Assembly (NCBI RefSeq): GCF_008831285.2
Contig: NC_045143.1
Coordinates: 14,223,151 to 14,287,150 of the forward strand
Length of the DNA stretch: 64,000 nucleotides
Reading direction: 5' to 3'
From: Nymphaea colorata
Taxonomy: Eukaryota; Streptophyta; Magnoliopsida; Nymphaeales; Nymphaeaceae
Shown: piece by piece, positions 27,101-41,230 of the stretch
Numbering within the stretch: position 1 is the first letter of the stretch
Layout: the number at the start of each line of letters is the position of its first letter
Notes under the pieces: model-generated
The model's input: only the letters and a program-made list of their open reading frames with translations
Database searches by the model: none
What the model was told of the DNA's origin: nothing
Position numbers and translations under genes: made by a program

Positions 27101-30100
27101 ATGGCCACTAAAGGGAAAAGCAAAAAAGGAAAAGGTCCATATATAAAAATTTCCAGTAGGTAATCTATGTTGGCCAGCCTAGGGTTGGGCTGGTCACCTG
27201 GGCTGGTTTTTCCTAGATAACCTGTGATGTGAATGTGCCTAGCCCATATCCATGCATTGCTTTTCGTAATACCATTTTCATACTTATTCATATTCTAATA
27301 GAGGGGTTTTCCAATAAGCAGTGATCATGTTGAGGATTTATCATTCTTCTATTTTTAGTTAGATCAGTTTTATTTTAAACTTCTATCACTAGAAATTAGA
27401 ATCAGAGATTTACCATTTGGTGTTTAGGACTACAGAACATTCTGCAGGCCTTACAACATAGAAAAGCATTTTCCTTAGATTGAAAATTTATTCTTTTGTG
27501 TAATATAAACTTTTAACTTTAATTGTTAAAACTTTCATCAACTTCAATCTTCAAACTTTTAATTATGTTTATTACCATGCTACAGACTTGCATTTTTATT
27601 GACTTTTTGTGATAGTTTGATATGCTTTTCTTTGAGAAATGCTTCATTTATTGCAGTTAATTTAACAATTAATATTTTACTTATTTCCTTTCCCTACTAG
27701 GACTGTTTAACACACCTAATCTGATCTAGGCCTATTCTCAAGTCACTGCCTAGGCTGCACTTGGTGCTTTTGAGAACGTTGGAAGTAGGAAGTACCATCC
27801 TATAGAAGAAAATGAGAAATATGTTTCCATCCATATTCTCTATACTCAAACATGACAAAGAGTATTTCTACACTCTTCACCTTTTTCACAAAAATGTATG
27901 GCCTCTCCATGTTTTCTATTGCATCCTGGCATCATGATAGAAAACCAGTGTGGCAAACTGTTGTCTTGTACAACAACTGGTGCGAGGCAGAGCTTTGCAC
28001 AATGGTTCTCACTGCCGTTCATTCAAAGACACCTTTATAGCTAGAATCTGCTGAATTATTCATTCTAAATCCTAAATGAGGCTAAGAATGAAGCCCTTCA
28101 AAGCTTGAAAAAGCATTAAACATTGAAATAAAAGGTTTTCTACCTCATCAAATATCCATTCTTTCACCCCAGAACTTTTCAGAAGATTGATGTATTTAAA
28201 CAACAACCCAACTATATCTTCCATGTGCTCTGTAGCAAAAGGACATAGTGATTAGGAGTGGAGAGTAGCAAAGGAATCATAGCCCTGACAATAGAAATTC
28301 TTACTGTAAAAAATCACCAGCATTACTGACTAGAAGCCATAAAAAAAAGTGCAACATCCATTGACAAGCAATACATACCATGACCTGCATCAGTAAGATC
28401 AATAGCCACAACAAAGAAGGAATATTCACAACTCCAATCCCCTTCACCAGCAGCAAGACTGGTAGCCCACCCTACAACAGTACATGTAACATGTTATGAC
28501 AATTTCTATACTTCATGAGCTCAAATTGGATCCATAAATTTGTAAGACACAAATATTCTGGAGAAGGAAGATCATATCTTTTTACAAAGAAAAGGACAAA
28601 TTTGAATTTATGTTTAGATGCTATTAATGAATGTGAAAAAAGGACAACAAAATCTTGAAAGCTGTGGAAAGTATCATAGCATTAAAAAAACTATATCTTA
28701 TTATTTAGCTGATTTCTATGAAAAGCTCATACTGAACGATTTTAAGGAGAAAAAACACAAATTTCAGGCCTTTGAGGTAAAAATAGAACAAACTAAAACA
28801 CAAAAAAAAAAAAAAAAAAAAATCTTCTGCAGGTACACTATGAAATGTGCATGAAAACCAAAGAAACAATAGATACTGCAAATGGCATCTCACTGCACAA
28901 AGTATAAGTTTATGCATGAACCCACCCAGCTTTTTCAGAAGAAAAAAAAGAGATCCCTCGCCTTCATGCCCAATAAGGTGACCAATATATGTACAAGGAC
29001 CCTTCTCATAATATCTTATCTCCGGAGTTATAGGCCAAACGAAATTTAACACATGGCCTTGCTTTACAGGGACGGCTTTGACCAGGATCTGCAATGTGAG
29101 ATATATTATAACAAAGTTATTTCAGAGGACCAGAAGGTATAAAATGGGATTCGATCCCAAATAGTTGGGCCCAAATAACAGAGAAAAAATGAGGTTCACC
29201 AGAAAGAGGGCCATGATGTACATAAGTCCCAAAGACAACCTAAACGTTTAGTTAGGAATGAACATATACCTGAAGGTGCTCAGAAGCACATGGCTGACCA
29301 TGAAAAGAAACACACTTCAGCATGTTATTAGAAACACCTTGAAATTTCTCTTCTGCCATAGCTTGGATCTCATCAAGACTTTCTGCAAGTATTTGACAAA
29401 TACTTTGTCATTAGGAAAAGTTGAAACCTTATCTTCAAATTCATCTAAAGCCACATTATCTGCATCGAGTGACAAGTTACTTTTTCCATAAATTACAAGA
29501 TGCATTATATTTGCAGAATAATTCTCCAAGTAAAACTTCACTAGCTGCTCCCTTGTATCAATCTCGTTTTCGTTTGGTTTCACGTGTAAAGTCTCCCAGT
29601 TCCCTGTTGCATAAATCAAAGAGGTGATTGTCATGTTACAAGACAAACAAACACAGCTTGTTAAATAATGAAGCTCTCTAGCAACCAAAAATTTCCTTTG
29701 GAATACTTAAAGCCAATAACACGGAGAAATGCAGACAAAGAAAAGAAAAAAGCCACAAGATTACAGAAATTTATGGAATTTATCAACGCATTACCTCTTG
29801 AGCATTGAAGCACATGTTGATTAAAAAGTTGCACACATTTATACAATACTACACATCTATACAAAACATGGATGTGTAAGTTGATCGAGGAAGAATTTTA
29901 GCTGTGGAAAGACATATTGGATTGATCTGGATTGAATTTGATCTAGCCACCAGTTTATTGTTTGTTTCGTACTGTCACATGGATGTTGTGGCAACTTTAT
30001 GATTTTCTGATGTCCTCTTGTATATTTTTGTCCACTGTGTAATATGGTCTATTACTAATTATATGTACATTTTCGACATTAACGCATATTCTGCCAGTGG

Positions 30101-33100
30101 CTTGGTCAAAAGCCTAAAGCGATCCATAAGTGCTTCCACAACATCTTTCGGCCCCTCGATGGTTCTTTGACCTATTGCGTTGGAGTGGATGTTGTTTCAT
30201 CGCTGCCGAACCTTAACTGAATCATGGAAAAATCTGGTATTCGCGTCACCTTGTTTCGACCACTTCATCATAGATATCTGCCTCTAGAAATCCTCTTCCA
30301 TGCAGAGGAGATGAAGCAAATTAGAGGTTTCTTGTTTCTCCTGAATAGTTGCGTGCGACTGACCACTTCAACTTCCTCTTGAAGTGAGCTAGACGACCTC
30401 TAAAAAGTTGAATCTGATTGGCTAGATTTTCACTTGAATCCTTCGCCCACCTCCTGAAGCCTGCCTGGACTGCTTGGAGTTTACATCACTTGTATCATAA
30501 GGCACCTAAAGGAGGATGCCTTCACTTTTGTTATTGCTAGCAGACTTTTAAGCTTTAACTTGCCCAAAACACTGCCTCATTGTGCTACCTTGTTACTGTC
30601 ATGCCCCAACTGCATTCAAGCATTTTACATGTTCTATATTGTCCTTGTTTCTTTTTTTTTTTTATCTGTATCTTACCATGCATTTATCATCCCATTCCAG
30701 CATCTTTTTCAATTCCCTCAATGATGTGAACCTACCTATGGTCCCCTGGTTTGGCCAGGCTAGGCCAACCTCATTAAGCCCAATAGAGATGAAAATAGAT
30801 CAAGTCATCTTCACACTGATGAAAGAAACAGACTTGTATGAGCTTCTCTACAAACACCAGACTAGTGAGTTTAACATACACCATGTGCACAAATCAAGAT
30901 GGGGGAGTTGGCATCAAAATAGAGCATGTTTCAATGATGATATTTTTGCAAATCAAGATGGCGTTTATTTTATAAGTGTATCAATTCACATAAAGCTACA
31001 TTAAGCCCATGAGAATAGTGGACATGAAGAAAGGAAGCCAAAAGCAACTCCCCACTACACGTAATACTAAGGAGGGGAATGATGGACTCAGGCCATGCAG
31101 ATGCATAGGTGTGGAGCTTATATGAGAACACTAGTTTGTATGGCAAAAAGAGGCCAAAAAGTCAAAATAGTGGGCTGCTGAAAAGTCCACTATGGTGGCT
31201 TGGGTGAAAAGACTTTCAAACCCATTCAATTTTGAGACCAAAAAAAAAAAAATCATGCCTAACCTCCTAGTACAAGAGATTGGGGTCCAAATTCGTAACT
31301 GAAATGGCTGCAAAAGGTAAAACCCCGCTCACCTGAAATGGTTGCAAAAGAAGGTGGGCGGCTGACATGGTCTAAAACATACTTACGATATTCAAAAGCT
31401 CATAAAGCAAGGAAAGTCTGAATGGCCATATGAAGTGTATTGAATTAGAAGAGTTTATGTTTCTAGATAGCTCTTTGTAATATTAAATAGTTATGAGATC
31501 TCTTTAAACATTTCTTTATTTTTGGTTGATGTAATTTGTAAATCTTTCTTCTATCCTAATCTCTTTATTATAGAGATTAGGGTTAGTAAATGAATTAATC
31601 TTTCTCTCTCCAGTGTCTCACGGCTGCAACATGGTATCAGAGTAGTGACGTGAAACGGGTTTTAGCTGTCTTCAAGTAAGTATTCTTGGATTATTGATTC
31701 GGCTACATCTTTTCATATGACTCCTTGTGGATCCCTTCTCACCAAATGCACTAAAAATGGTTCATATCACTTTGTGAAAACGGCTAATGGAACTCCTCTT
31801 GAAATTGATTTTATTGGAAATCTTGATCAAACATTTGAATCCAAAATTTTAAAAGTACCCCAAGTAAGATGTCTTCCTAAATTAAACTTAAATTTATTGT
31901 TTGTTTCACAAATAGCTGACCTTGGTTTTAATATCATTTTCTCACAATATAAATGTTTGATACAGGACCGTTTATTCAAGAAGACGATTGGGGAAGGCTT
32001 TAGAACAAATGATCTCTACTACATGGAATTTTTGGACCTTTCAAGACCCTCATGCAATATCATCAAAGAATGTGACATTCAAATCTAGAAAAAATGTCTC
32101 ATCTTCCATTCTTGGAAAAGCATTGTGAAAAAAACTTTTGTTGTAATGATTGTATTAAGGCAAAAATGAAAGTGTTACCTTTTGATAATAGAAAATTCGT
32201 TGTCCAAATGCCTTTTGAATTGGTGCATTCGGATGTGTGGGGACCCACTCCTATTATGTCAAAAGGAAGATTAATGTATTATGTGATCTTTATTGATGAT
32301 TTCTCTAGACATACTTGGCTTTATTTTCTCAAACACAAATCAGAGGTATTTGCAAACATCAAAAATTTCTATAACATGATCAAAACCCAATTCAACTCTA
32401 ACAGTAAAATCTTTAGAAGTTAGTCGGGAGGAGAATTTATTCAAATGAATTTCAACAATTTCTAAAAGATAAAGCATTATACATAAAAAAAAGTCTTGCC
32501 CAAACACTCCACAACAAAATGGAGTGGTTGAACAAAAACAAAGACACATTATTGAAACCACAAGAGCTCTTCTTTTATCCAAAAAATGTTCCCAAAAACT
32601 TTTGGGCTAAGGTTGTTTTGACATCAACCTATTTGATTAATAGAATGTCTACCAAACTTTTGAAACATATTTCTTCATTTGAAAAGTTACACAATATTAG
32701 ACCTAATTACAATAGACTTGAGGTCTTTGGTTGCAAATGTTTTGTCTTAAGTAACAAAGATGACAAGCTTTCCTTCAAAGCTATTAATTGTGTGTTCGTT
32801 GACTATTCGGAAACACAAAAGGGTTATAGATGTTACGATATTGAAAAAAAAGTATATGTTACTAGAAATGTGATCTTTTTAGAAAATAAAAATGGTTTTA
32901 AAAATGAGCCCAAGCAACTGGAAGATTATGTTTTTCTATGAACTGATTATGATGATGATGATGATTCCGATGATGAGGAACAAGTTGACGAAGTTAAAGA
33001 AGATAGTCCTACTATTCTCAATCCTCCAAGAGACATTATTGTTTATAGGAGAAGAGGTCATGCAACCCAAGAAACTAATCAATCAAATCCTAGAAGATCC

Positions 33101-34782
33101 CAAAGACATATTAGGCCTCCTCAAAGATTTATTTCATATAAGTCTTTTTCTCCTAAATATCGAGTTTATCTCATGGCACATCATTCTTTGTGTGAGCTGT
33201 CATCTTATCTTGAGGTTAAGGAAGATCCAAATTAGATTAAAGCCATGAATCATGAGCTTAAAGCCCTCGAAAGTAATGAGACTTGGGATATTGTTTCTCT
33301 ACCAATAGAAAAAAAGACCATAGGATGTCGTTGGGTTTATAAAGCCAAAACTAGAAGTGATGGGACATGAGAAAGGTATAAGGCTAGACTTGTTGCTAAA
33401 GGTTATGTTCAAGAATATGAGATTGATTATGAAGAAACTTTTGCTCTTGTTGCCCGTATGACCTCTGTTAGAACTCTTATTGTCCTTGCTTCAACTAAAC
33501 AATGGTCGATTTTTTAAATGGATGTTAAAAATATTTTTCTAAATGATAAGTTAAATGAAGAAGTTTTCATGAGTGCCCCTTATGAACTTAATCTACCTTG
33601 GAACAAAGCATTACGACTTAATAAAGCTCTTTATGGTTTAAAACAAGTTCCTAAGGCTTGGTTTGACAAATTTAGTAATGTTATGTTTGATCAAGGTTTT
33701 CAATCTTGCTATTCAGATACTGCCATGTTTGTGAAAAACACTTCAGTAGGTATAATTGTTTTGTTGTTGTATGTTGATGATATGGTAATTACTGGCAGTA
33801 ATGATAAAGGAATCATAGAGATAAAACAATTTCTTAAGAATTGCTTTCAAATGACTGATTTAGGAAGACTAACATATTTTCTTGTAATTGAAGTTGCCTA
33901 TAGCAAACGGAGTTATTTGCTTTCACAAATGAAGTTTGCTGGTGAATTAATTGACAGAGCAAGTATTTCAGACAACAAAATTGTAGATACTCCAGAAGCA
34001 CTAGGAGTAAAAATGAAGATTGATGGAGAGATATTAGAGAATCCTACTACTTTTCAACAAATTATTGGTGCTCTCTCTTATCTCTCTATCACTAGACCAA
34101 ATATTGCTCATGTCGTTCATATTATAAGTCAATTCCAACAAAGACCCACTTCAGTACATATGAGAGTGGCAATGTGAATTGTGCGTTATGTGAAAAACAC
34201 AATCAACAAAGGACTTTTTTTGTCTTCATCTTCTATACTAGAATTAGTTGCTTATACAGATGCTGATTGGGGTGGAGATCCTAATAATAGGCACTCTACC
34301 ACTGGTTTTTGTGTGCTTTTAGGTAATCCCTTAATTTCCTGGCGATGCAAGAAATGGAATAAGGTGTCTCTATCATCAACAAAAGTTGAATATCGAGTCA
34401 TGGCATCTACAACAATGAAAATTGTGTGGCTCAAAAGTTTGTTGAAAGATATGGGAATTCACATTCAAACTTTGTTGTGACAACGAAGGTGCAATCTATA
34501 TTGCTAGCAATCACACATTTCACGAAAGAACAAAACATATAGAGATGGACTGCCATTATATTCGTGAAGAATTTCTTCAGAAGAATATTGATCTCTCATA
34601 TGTTTCATCCGAATATCAACAAAGTGATTTCTTCACCAAGGCTCTTGCTACAACCAGGTTTCAATTTCTTCTTGGCAAACTTTCGGATATCACACGTAAG
34701 TTTGAGGGGCGATGTTAAAATGTACGCATCCCAATCTATATATTTATCTATATATGTGTATATTACATATATTAGTTATCTA

Positions 34783-34827
<45 letters not shown>

Positions 34828-37800
34828 GGTACTTAGGATACTTATGTAACTTTTCCTTTCTTTATGTATTTTTCCTTTTTCTGTTTTTTTCTGTCTTCCA
34901 TTTTTACCCTTTTCTTTTTCTGTTTTTTCTAAAGGAGGACTTGGAAGTAGCTATTGGGCAGCTCCAACAGCTAGATTTCTAGCCGTTGGGAGCAGCCAAC
35001 AGCTACTCCCTTCTTTCTTTGTTCTATAAATAAGGGACTTGGAAGTTGGAACCCTTGTTTTGTCAAGGCTTTTAGGCCTCTTCTTGTGCATCTATTTGAG
35101 ATTAATAGAAGTATTCTTCTCCTCAAGTTTGAGGTTTGTTTTGTGTTACTTATTGGAGTTGCTGGGATCTTCAAGAGTGTATCTCTTGAAGCATTTGGAT
35201 TGTCAAGTTTTGGGCCAGATTTACATCCACTAGCTCCGATTGATTATCATAAAATGAAGACGTGGATTCAGAGGAAGATTAGCCGGCTTGGTTCTTAACA
35301 TCCATGTATCCTGCAGTACGTCAAGTACATACTTCCTCCACGACAACACTACACCTTCTTTGTTATGCGCAACCTCAATCTCAAGAAAATATCGCAAGTG
35401 ACCAAGATCTTTCATGACAAGGTGCTTCATTTGAAGTCTTTGTAGCCGAGATCTCTTGATCATAATCACCTGTCAAGATAATATCATCAACATACACTAC
35501 CATAACAACTATACCTTTGGAGGTCTTCTTGATGAATAGAGAATGATCCAAAGGAGATCTTTTAAATCCATACTGTGAAACCACCCCAGATAATTTGTGG
35601 AACCACGCCCTAGGATTCTGTTTGAGTACATAAATTGCCCTTTTAAGACGACACACTTTACTACACTCCCCCTGTCGCTCGAACCCTGGGGGTTGCTGCA
35701 TATATACAGTCTCCTCAAGATCTCCATAGAGAAAGACATTTGTCACATCAAAGTGTATCGCAACCGCATAGTACTCAACCTGACCATAGGAAAGAACGTC
35801 TCAAAAAAGTCAACTCCATGAGTGTAACCGTAGCCACTAATCGAGCCTTATATCTCTCTACAGACCCATCTAAATAGTACTTGATTGTAAATATCCATTT
35901 GGAGCCAACAATATCATAATTTTTAGGTGGATCAACCAATTCTCAGGTACCACGTTGTAACAGAGCATCCATCTCTTCTTGCATAGCTTTCTACCATTTA
36001 CAATCTATAATGTCTGTTGATGACTAGTTGGTACAGTATGGACTGACATAGCCTTAAGGAACTGTTGTAAGTTGTCAACAAGATGGTCAGTGGAAACAAA
36101 TTGTAAAATAGGATGCATGGTACACTGTCTCTTGCCTTTGCGCAGGGCTATAGGCAAGTCCTAAAAAGGATCAATGTCAAGTGTACTTACTTCAATTGAG
36201 CTCACATCTTGAGAAGATTCTGATGGTCAACCATGAGAGGAATCTTGTCGACGAGTGTAGACCAATGGAGGATCCTAAAATCTATTCATAGTTGGAGTAG
36301 GAGATGGAAAAGATTGCAACGAGACTAGAGGAATAGGTACAGGAATAGGATATGGCATCTCAGATAACACAAAAGTAGGACTAAAGTAGGATTGAGACTC
36401 GAAGAAAGTGACATCCGCACTGATATACTCTTTTTGAGTTACCGGATCAAAGCACTTATACCGCTTTTTGGTTTCAAGGATAGCCAATGAACACACACTT
36501 AATGGCTTGAACAGAAACTTTATCACGTTTAGGCCCAATAATGTAAACAAAATAGGTACAACCAAAAACTTTAGGTGCAATAAGAAATAAGCTTCGATTG
36601 AGATAAACAAGTTTAATTGGTACTTTGTTGTCAATGGAGGATGATATGATAGTAAACGATTTGTCAAGTAACATGCCATGAGTATGACATCACCCCACAA
36701 GTATGCAGGTACATGATTATGAAGTATTAGGGTACGCAACAGTTAGAAGTTGTCTATGTTTTCATTCAGCAACCTCATTCTGTTGTGAGGTATGAGGGGC
36801 ATGTAAATTGGAGAGAGATATCATTTTCAGCATAAAAGGTCATTAAGATAGATGATTTGAACTCGAGAGCATTATCAGTGTGAATACACTTAACCAGAGA
36901 ACCAAACTAAGTTTTTATTTCAATAATCAGGTTTTTGAGAATACAAACCACTTCAGACCTTTCTTTCAAAAGATATACCCAACTAACTCGAGAATAATCA
37001 TCAACAACGACCAAAAAATACCTAAGATTAAATCGGCTAGCAACCCTGCTAGGCCCCCACACATCAACATGAAGAAGATCAAACAACCTTTGACTCGATG
37101 GACTGAGACTCGAAGGAAAACTACTATGAGTGTGCTTGCCAAGTTGACAAGCCTCACACTAAAATGACTCTGGGACTAAAAGACGAGGTAGGATGGAACG
37201 TAGCTTAGGCCCTAAAGGATGACCGAGCCTGAGATGCCACTAGAAAAATGTAGACTCTGATGTAGAAGAGGTAGAAACAAGACCCATAGGAGCTGACATG
37301 ATGTAAACGCCCCCTTTCTCATAGCCGCTACCAATCGTCTTCCAAGTTTGTAAGTCCTGAAATGAGCACACCAGGATCAAAGATAATGCGACAATGTAAA
37401 TCGGTAGTCCACTGTTTAACAAAAAGCAAATTGGATGGGAACTCAGGAGCGTATAAGACATGTGGAATGGTCATGGATTGAGAAAACTTCACATCTCCAT
37501 AACCCAATATCAGAGACATTCTACCATCTGTAATTTTGACATGACGTGGCTGAGAGAATCTATGCAAAGTGGTGAAAGAACCAGGTCTACTGCAGAAATG
37601 TCTCAATGCAGCTGAGTCAATAATCCAAAAGAAACTTGAATTAGTTGTGGATGTACCCACAAAGAGTGCTCTATCAATCAAAGTTGTGGAGGCTGAAGCT
37701 TGTGAGGCTTTGTGTGCCAAAAATTACTCATACTCAGATCTGTCAATGTTGACTGTAACTGTCTTTAGTGTTGATCTAGAAGAGTCGTCCACAATAGGAG

Positions 37801-40800
37801 TGGCTACCTGTGCAGAACCCATAGGAGGATCAGTAGGGCCCTTGCCCTATTTGGTCCCAATACCCCTACCCTGAGACATAGTAGATGGACGACCATGTTT
37901 ATCCCAGCAACGATCCTCTAAGTGTCCCATCTTCCCACAATAGGTGCATTGGAACCTCTTACGACCACCAGTTTCACGACCTATACCTCTTCCTCTAGCA
38001 CTGTAGGTGATACCCTGACCACAACCACCCCCCACTGCAAGAGCAGAAGCTGGCGTTACATCATCTGGTTTGTTAATCTCAGCCATAATGAACCACAATA
38101 GGAAATAGTGTAATAGAACAAGGAGACCACAGAAAAAATTGTGCAGCAGCTCGAACACAAAAAAAGACAGTCCTATTTGCAATTAATCAGTAATGGAAGG
38201 GGCTGATGATCACAGCAAGGATCGGCTATATCATAGCCAGTTCCACATCCTTATATCACCAACTCACAGCAACATCACACAAGGAAGAACCAAGACATCA
38301 CACAAAAAGATAACCAAGACCTTCTTCAAGCAGACTTGAGCAGAAAGAGCAGCAAAGGTGCACAGTTACAACGACAGCCAACTATTTTCAGACGTAGATA
38401 ACGACAGCCAACTATTTTCAGACATAGCATCTCAACTTCAAGTTCATTTCAACGTGACATCAAACTTCAACGATGCTTCATTGTACAAAATTAACGACAA
38501 TAAAGAACTCAAACCTGCCTGCTCCACTCGACTTCAACTATGCTGCTCCACCATACTATCTCAAGAATGCATCTACTTAGAGTTTCAAACCTGATCAACA
38601 CGACATACCTTCAACTGTTTTACACGACATGCCTTCAAACGTGAGGCTCCACCACACGACTTCAAGAGTGCATCGACCTAGGGTTTTAAGAAACCCTAGG
38701 TTGGCCAATGAAAGATAAAACTTGATCAGACGTGTCTGCTCAAAGTGTTCAGACGTGCTCCCAAACAGGGCAGACCAGAAGTGAGAGTAGAGAGCTGTGA
38801 TGAGAAGAACCCTACGCCCTAGCAGATCAGAAGTTCCCACGCTCTGATACCATGTTGTTTGATGAAGGAAGAAACGTGAGAGAGAGAGAGAGAGAGAGGA
38901 GAGAGATGAACAATCTCATTCACTCATTATCTTACATAAGAGAGACACATAAAGATGTAAAATGACTAAAGAAGACTAACTTTTAAATAATCAGAAAACT
39001 ACCAAACTTAAACATAAACTTTCTAATTTCAACAATATTAATTAATAAAGCTTGCTAATTATTGTCATCTTCAGTAACCGGAAAATCCCTAGAAAATTAA
39101 GCATAATTACATTTACCTGTTCCAAATTTGTGGTACGGATGACCTTTTGAGCTGAGATACTTCTGAAGCTGCAATAAAATAAAATATGAAAGTAAAGACA
39201 ATGGTCATCAACATGAAAAAAATATGTCATTGCTCTATGATTTTGGGTAGAACGGAGATTCTAAAAAAACACGTTTTCAATAAACATGTAAATAAACTGA
39301 TACGGGAATAGAAGATAAAAAGTTCTAAATATCATTGTATTTGCCTATTTGGTAACTTTGTAGACCTAAATTTTATCAGAATTTATGTATTACAACTTGA
39401 AAGCAGACATACAAATGTTATGTCAACATTTGTCACAAATATCATTCTCGGGCTTTAAATGGTAAGGTTTTTCTCAGGTATTTAAAAGTTGTTTTTATTG
39501 GGAAATCTGTGCAATTTTTTAAAAAAATAAAAAATCTTAAAAAATAGGTAAAAATAATAAATGAGAAACTAATATGAAAACATAAAGCATAAACTAGATA
39601 AATGATAAAAATGATGTTTTAGTAATGACTAATGATAGAAATGAAGATAAATAGTTTAACTTAACTTTTGAACTTTAAAGCAAATATAACGTGAAAAAAA
39701 AAATGAAAACAATAATAAAAATGCAAAAAAACACGTTAAATTCATTTTTTGTTTTTTCAAAAAAATAGGTCTTTTCCAGTTTTATTTGTTTTCAACCATT
39801 TTTTACATAAATATTGTGTCCTTTTCAAAAAAGACATGATATTTGTGATAATGATTTTCAACCCAGACATATGTGATAGGATAAATCATTTGGTTAAATA
39901 GTGCCTCCTGAGTCCTGACATGTCAAGATTCAATAGTTGAATATAACCAGTATGTCCTAAAAACAATCACAATGGAACAATGCAGAAAAAAAAATTGTTT
40001 CCATCTTCAGCATATGATGATGAAGATGATCAATATGATGCAGAAGGGGGAAACTTCGAAAATCATATTATTTGGTAATATTCAAGAAATGGTTCTTTAT
40101 ACATGTGAAACTAAAAGACACATGAAAAGAAATTACAGAGGCTAAGATGATAAGGTTTTCTTTCTTGTGTTCATCTTGTAGCATGAGAAAATTGAAGTGA
40201 TATTAGTCGCTTCATCGAATGAGAAGTAACATAGCCAAATTACCATAATTAAAAGAAATCGTAAATGTTTTGTTAGACCCTCCTGCTAACAATGGCAACT
40301 TCCATTTTAATAATGAAAGTTCTCCACTAACACAAGCGCACAGCTACACAAAGAAGCCCAGCTCCCCACTAAAGTGTCATACTTAGGGTTTAATCCCTTC
40401 CAGCTTATACACAATCCAACTATGGGTTGGATTTATTACATTCCTTGCTATTACATCCAGCCCAGCTACATGATTTCTTGTCCTATACTTAGGCCCTTGG
40501 ACCCAACTATGTGACTCGAGCACCATGTCAAGACACTAAAAGATTATGGATCTGACTCTGTTCCGAGTTCCGACTCCTAACATCAACACCATCAGCACCT
40601 CCCCCCCGCCCCTCTTTTCTCCTCCTCAATAGCACCTTGTCCTCAAGCCTCAAGGTACAAAACTTGTCATCTCAGCATTGCTTTTTAAGGCTTAAGCATT
40701 TAAATATTCTGAATTTTATGAATTATCTAGTTATTGTCTGATGTTTTCTTATTAGTTTCCCATTTATCTTATCTTCACCTAATTTTTAGGATTTTTCTTT

Positions 40801-41155
40801 AAATTGCTGAGTTTCTTCCATAAAAGGCAACTTTGTCGAAAAATACCCGAGGAAAATCTTGCCCAATAAAAACCCAAGAACGATATTTCACACTGATATG
40901 TATGTATGTATGTATATATACATACACACACACACACACAGACATTCATTCATTCATACATATGCACATTCACACATACATAAATACATATACTCACTCA
41001 CACATACACTCCATATGCATACATGCATACAGACACACAAAAGCACATAGATTTACACTTTTGAACTTCTACCAGCATTTTTTGTTGCTAATTCTCTAGC
41101 ATGTTCTGAATTTTTTTTTCAAAGTGAATAGTGCATGTCATTTATTATACAAAAT

Positions 41156-41230
<75 letters not shown>

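Noticed and set aside
29421-29627. Plus-strand open frame opposite IDE-like exons 8 and 9
   Set aside because: Antisense shadow of coding exons.
40833-41099. His/Thr/Ile-rich frames
   Set aside because: Encoded by CA and ACATA low-complexity sequence.
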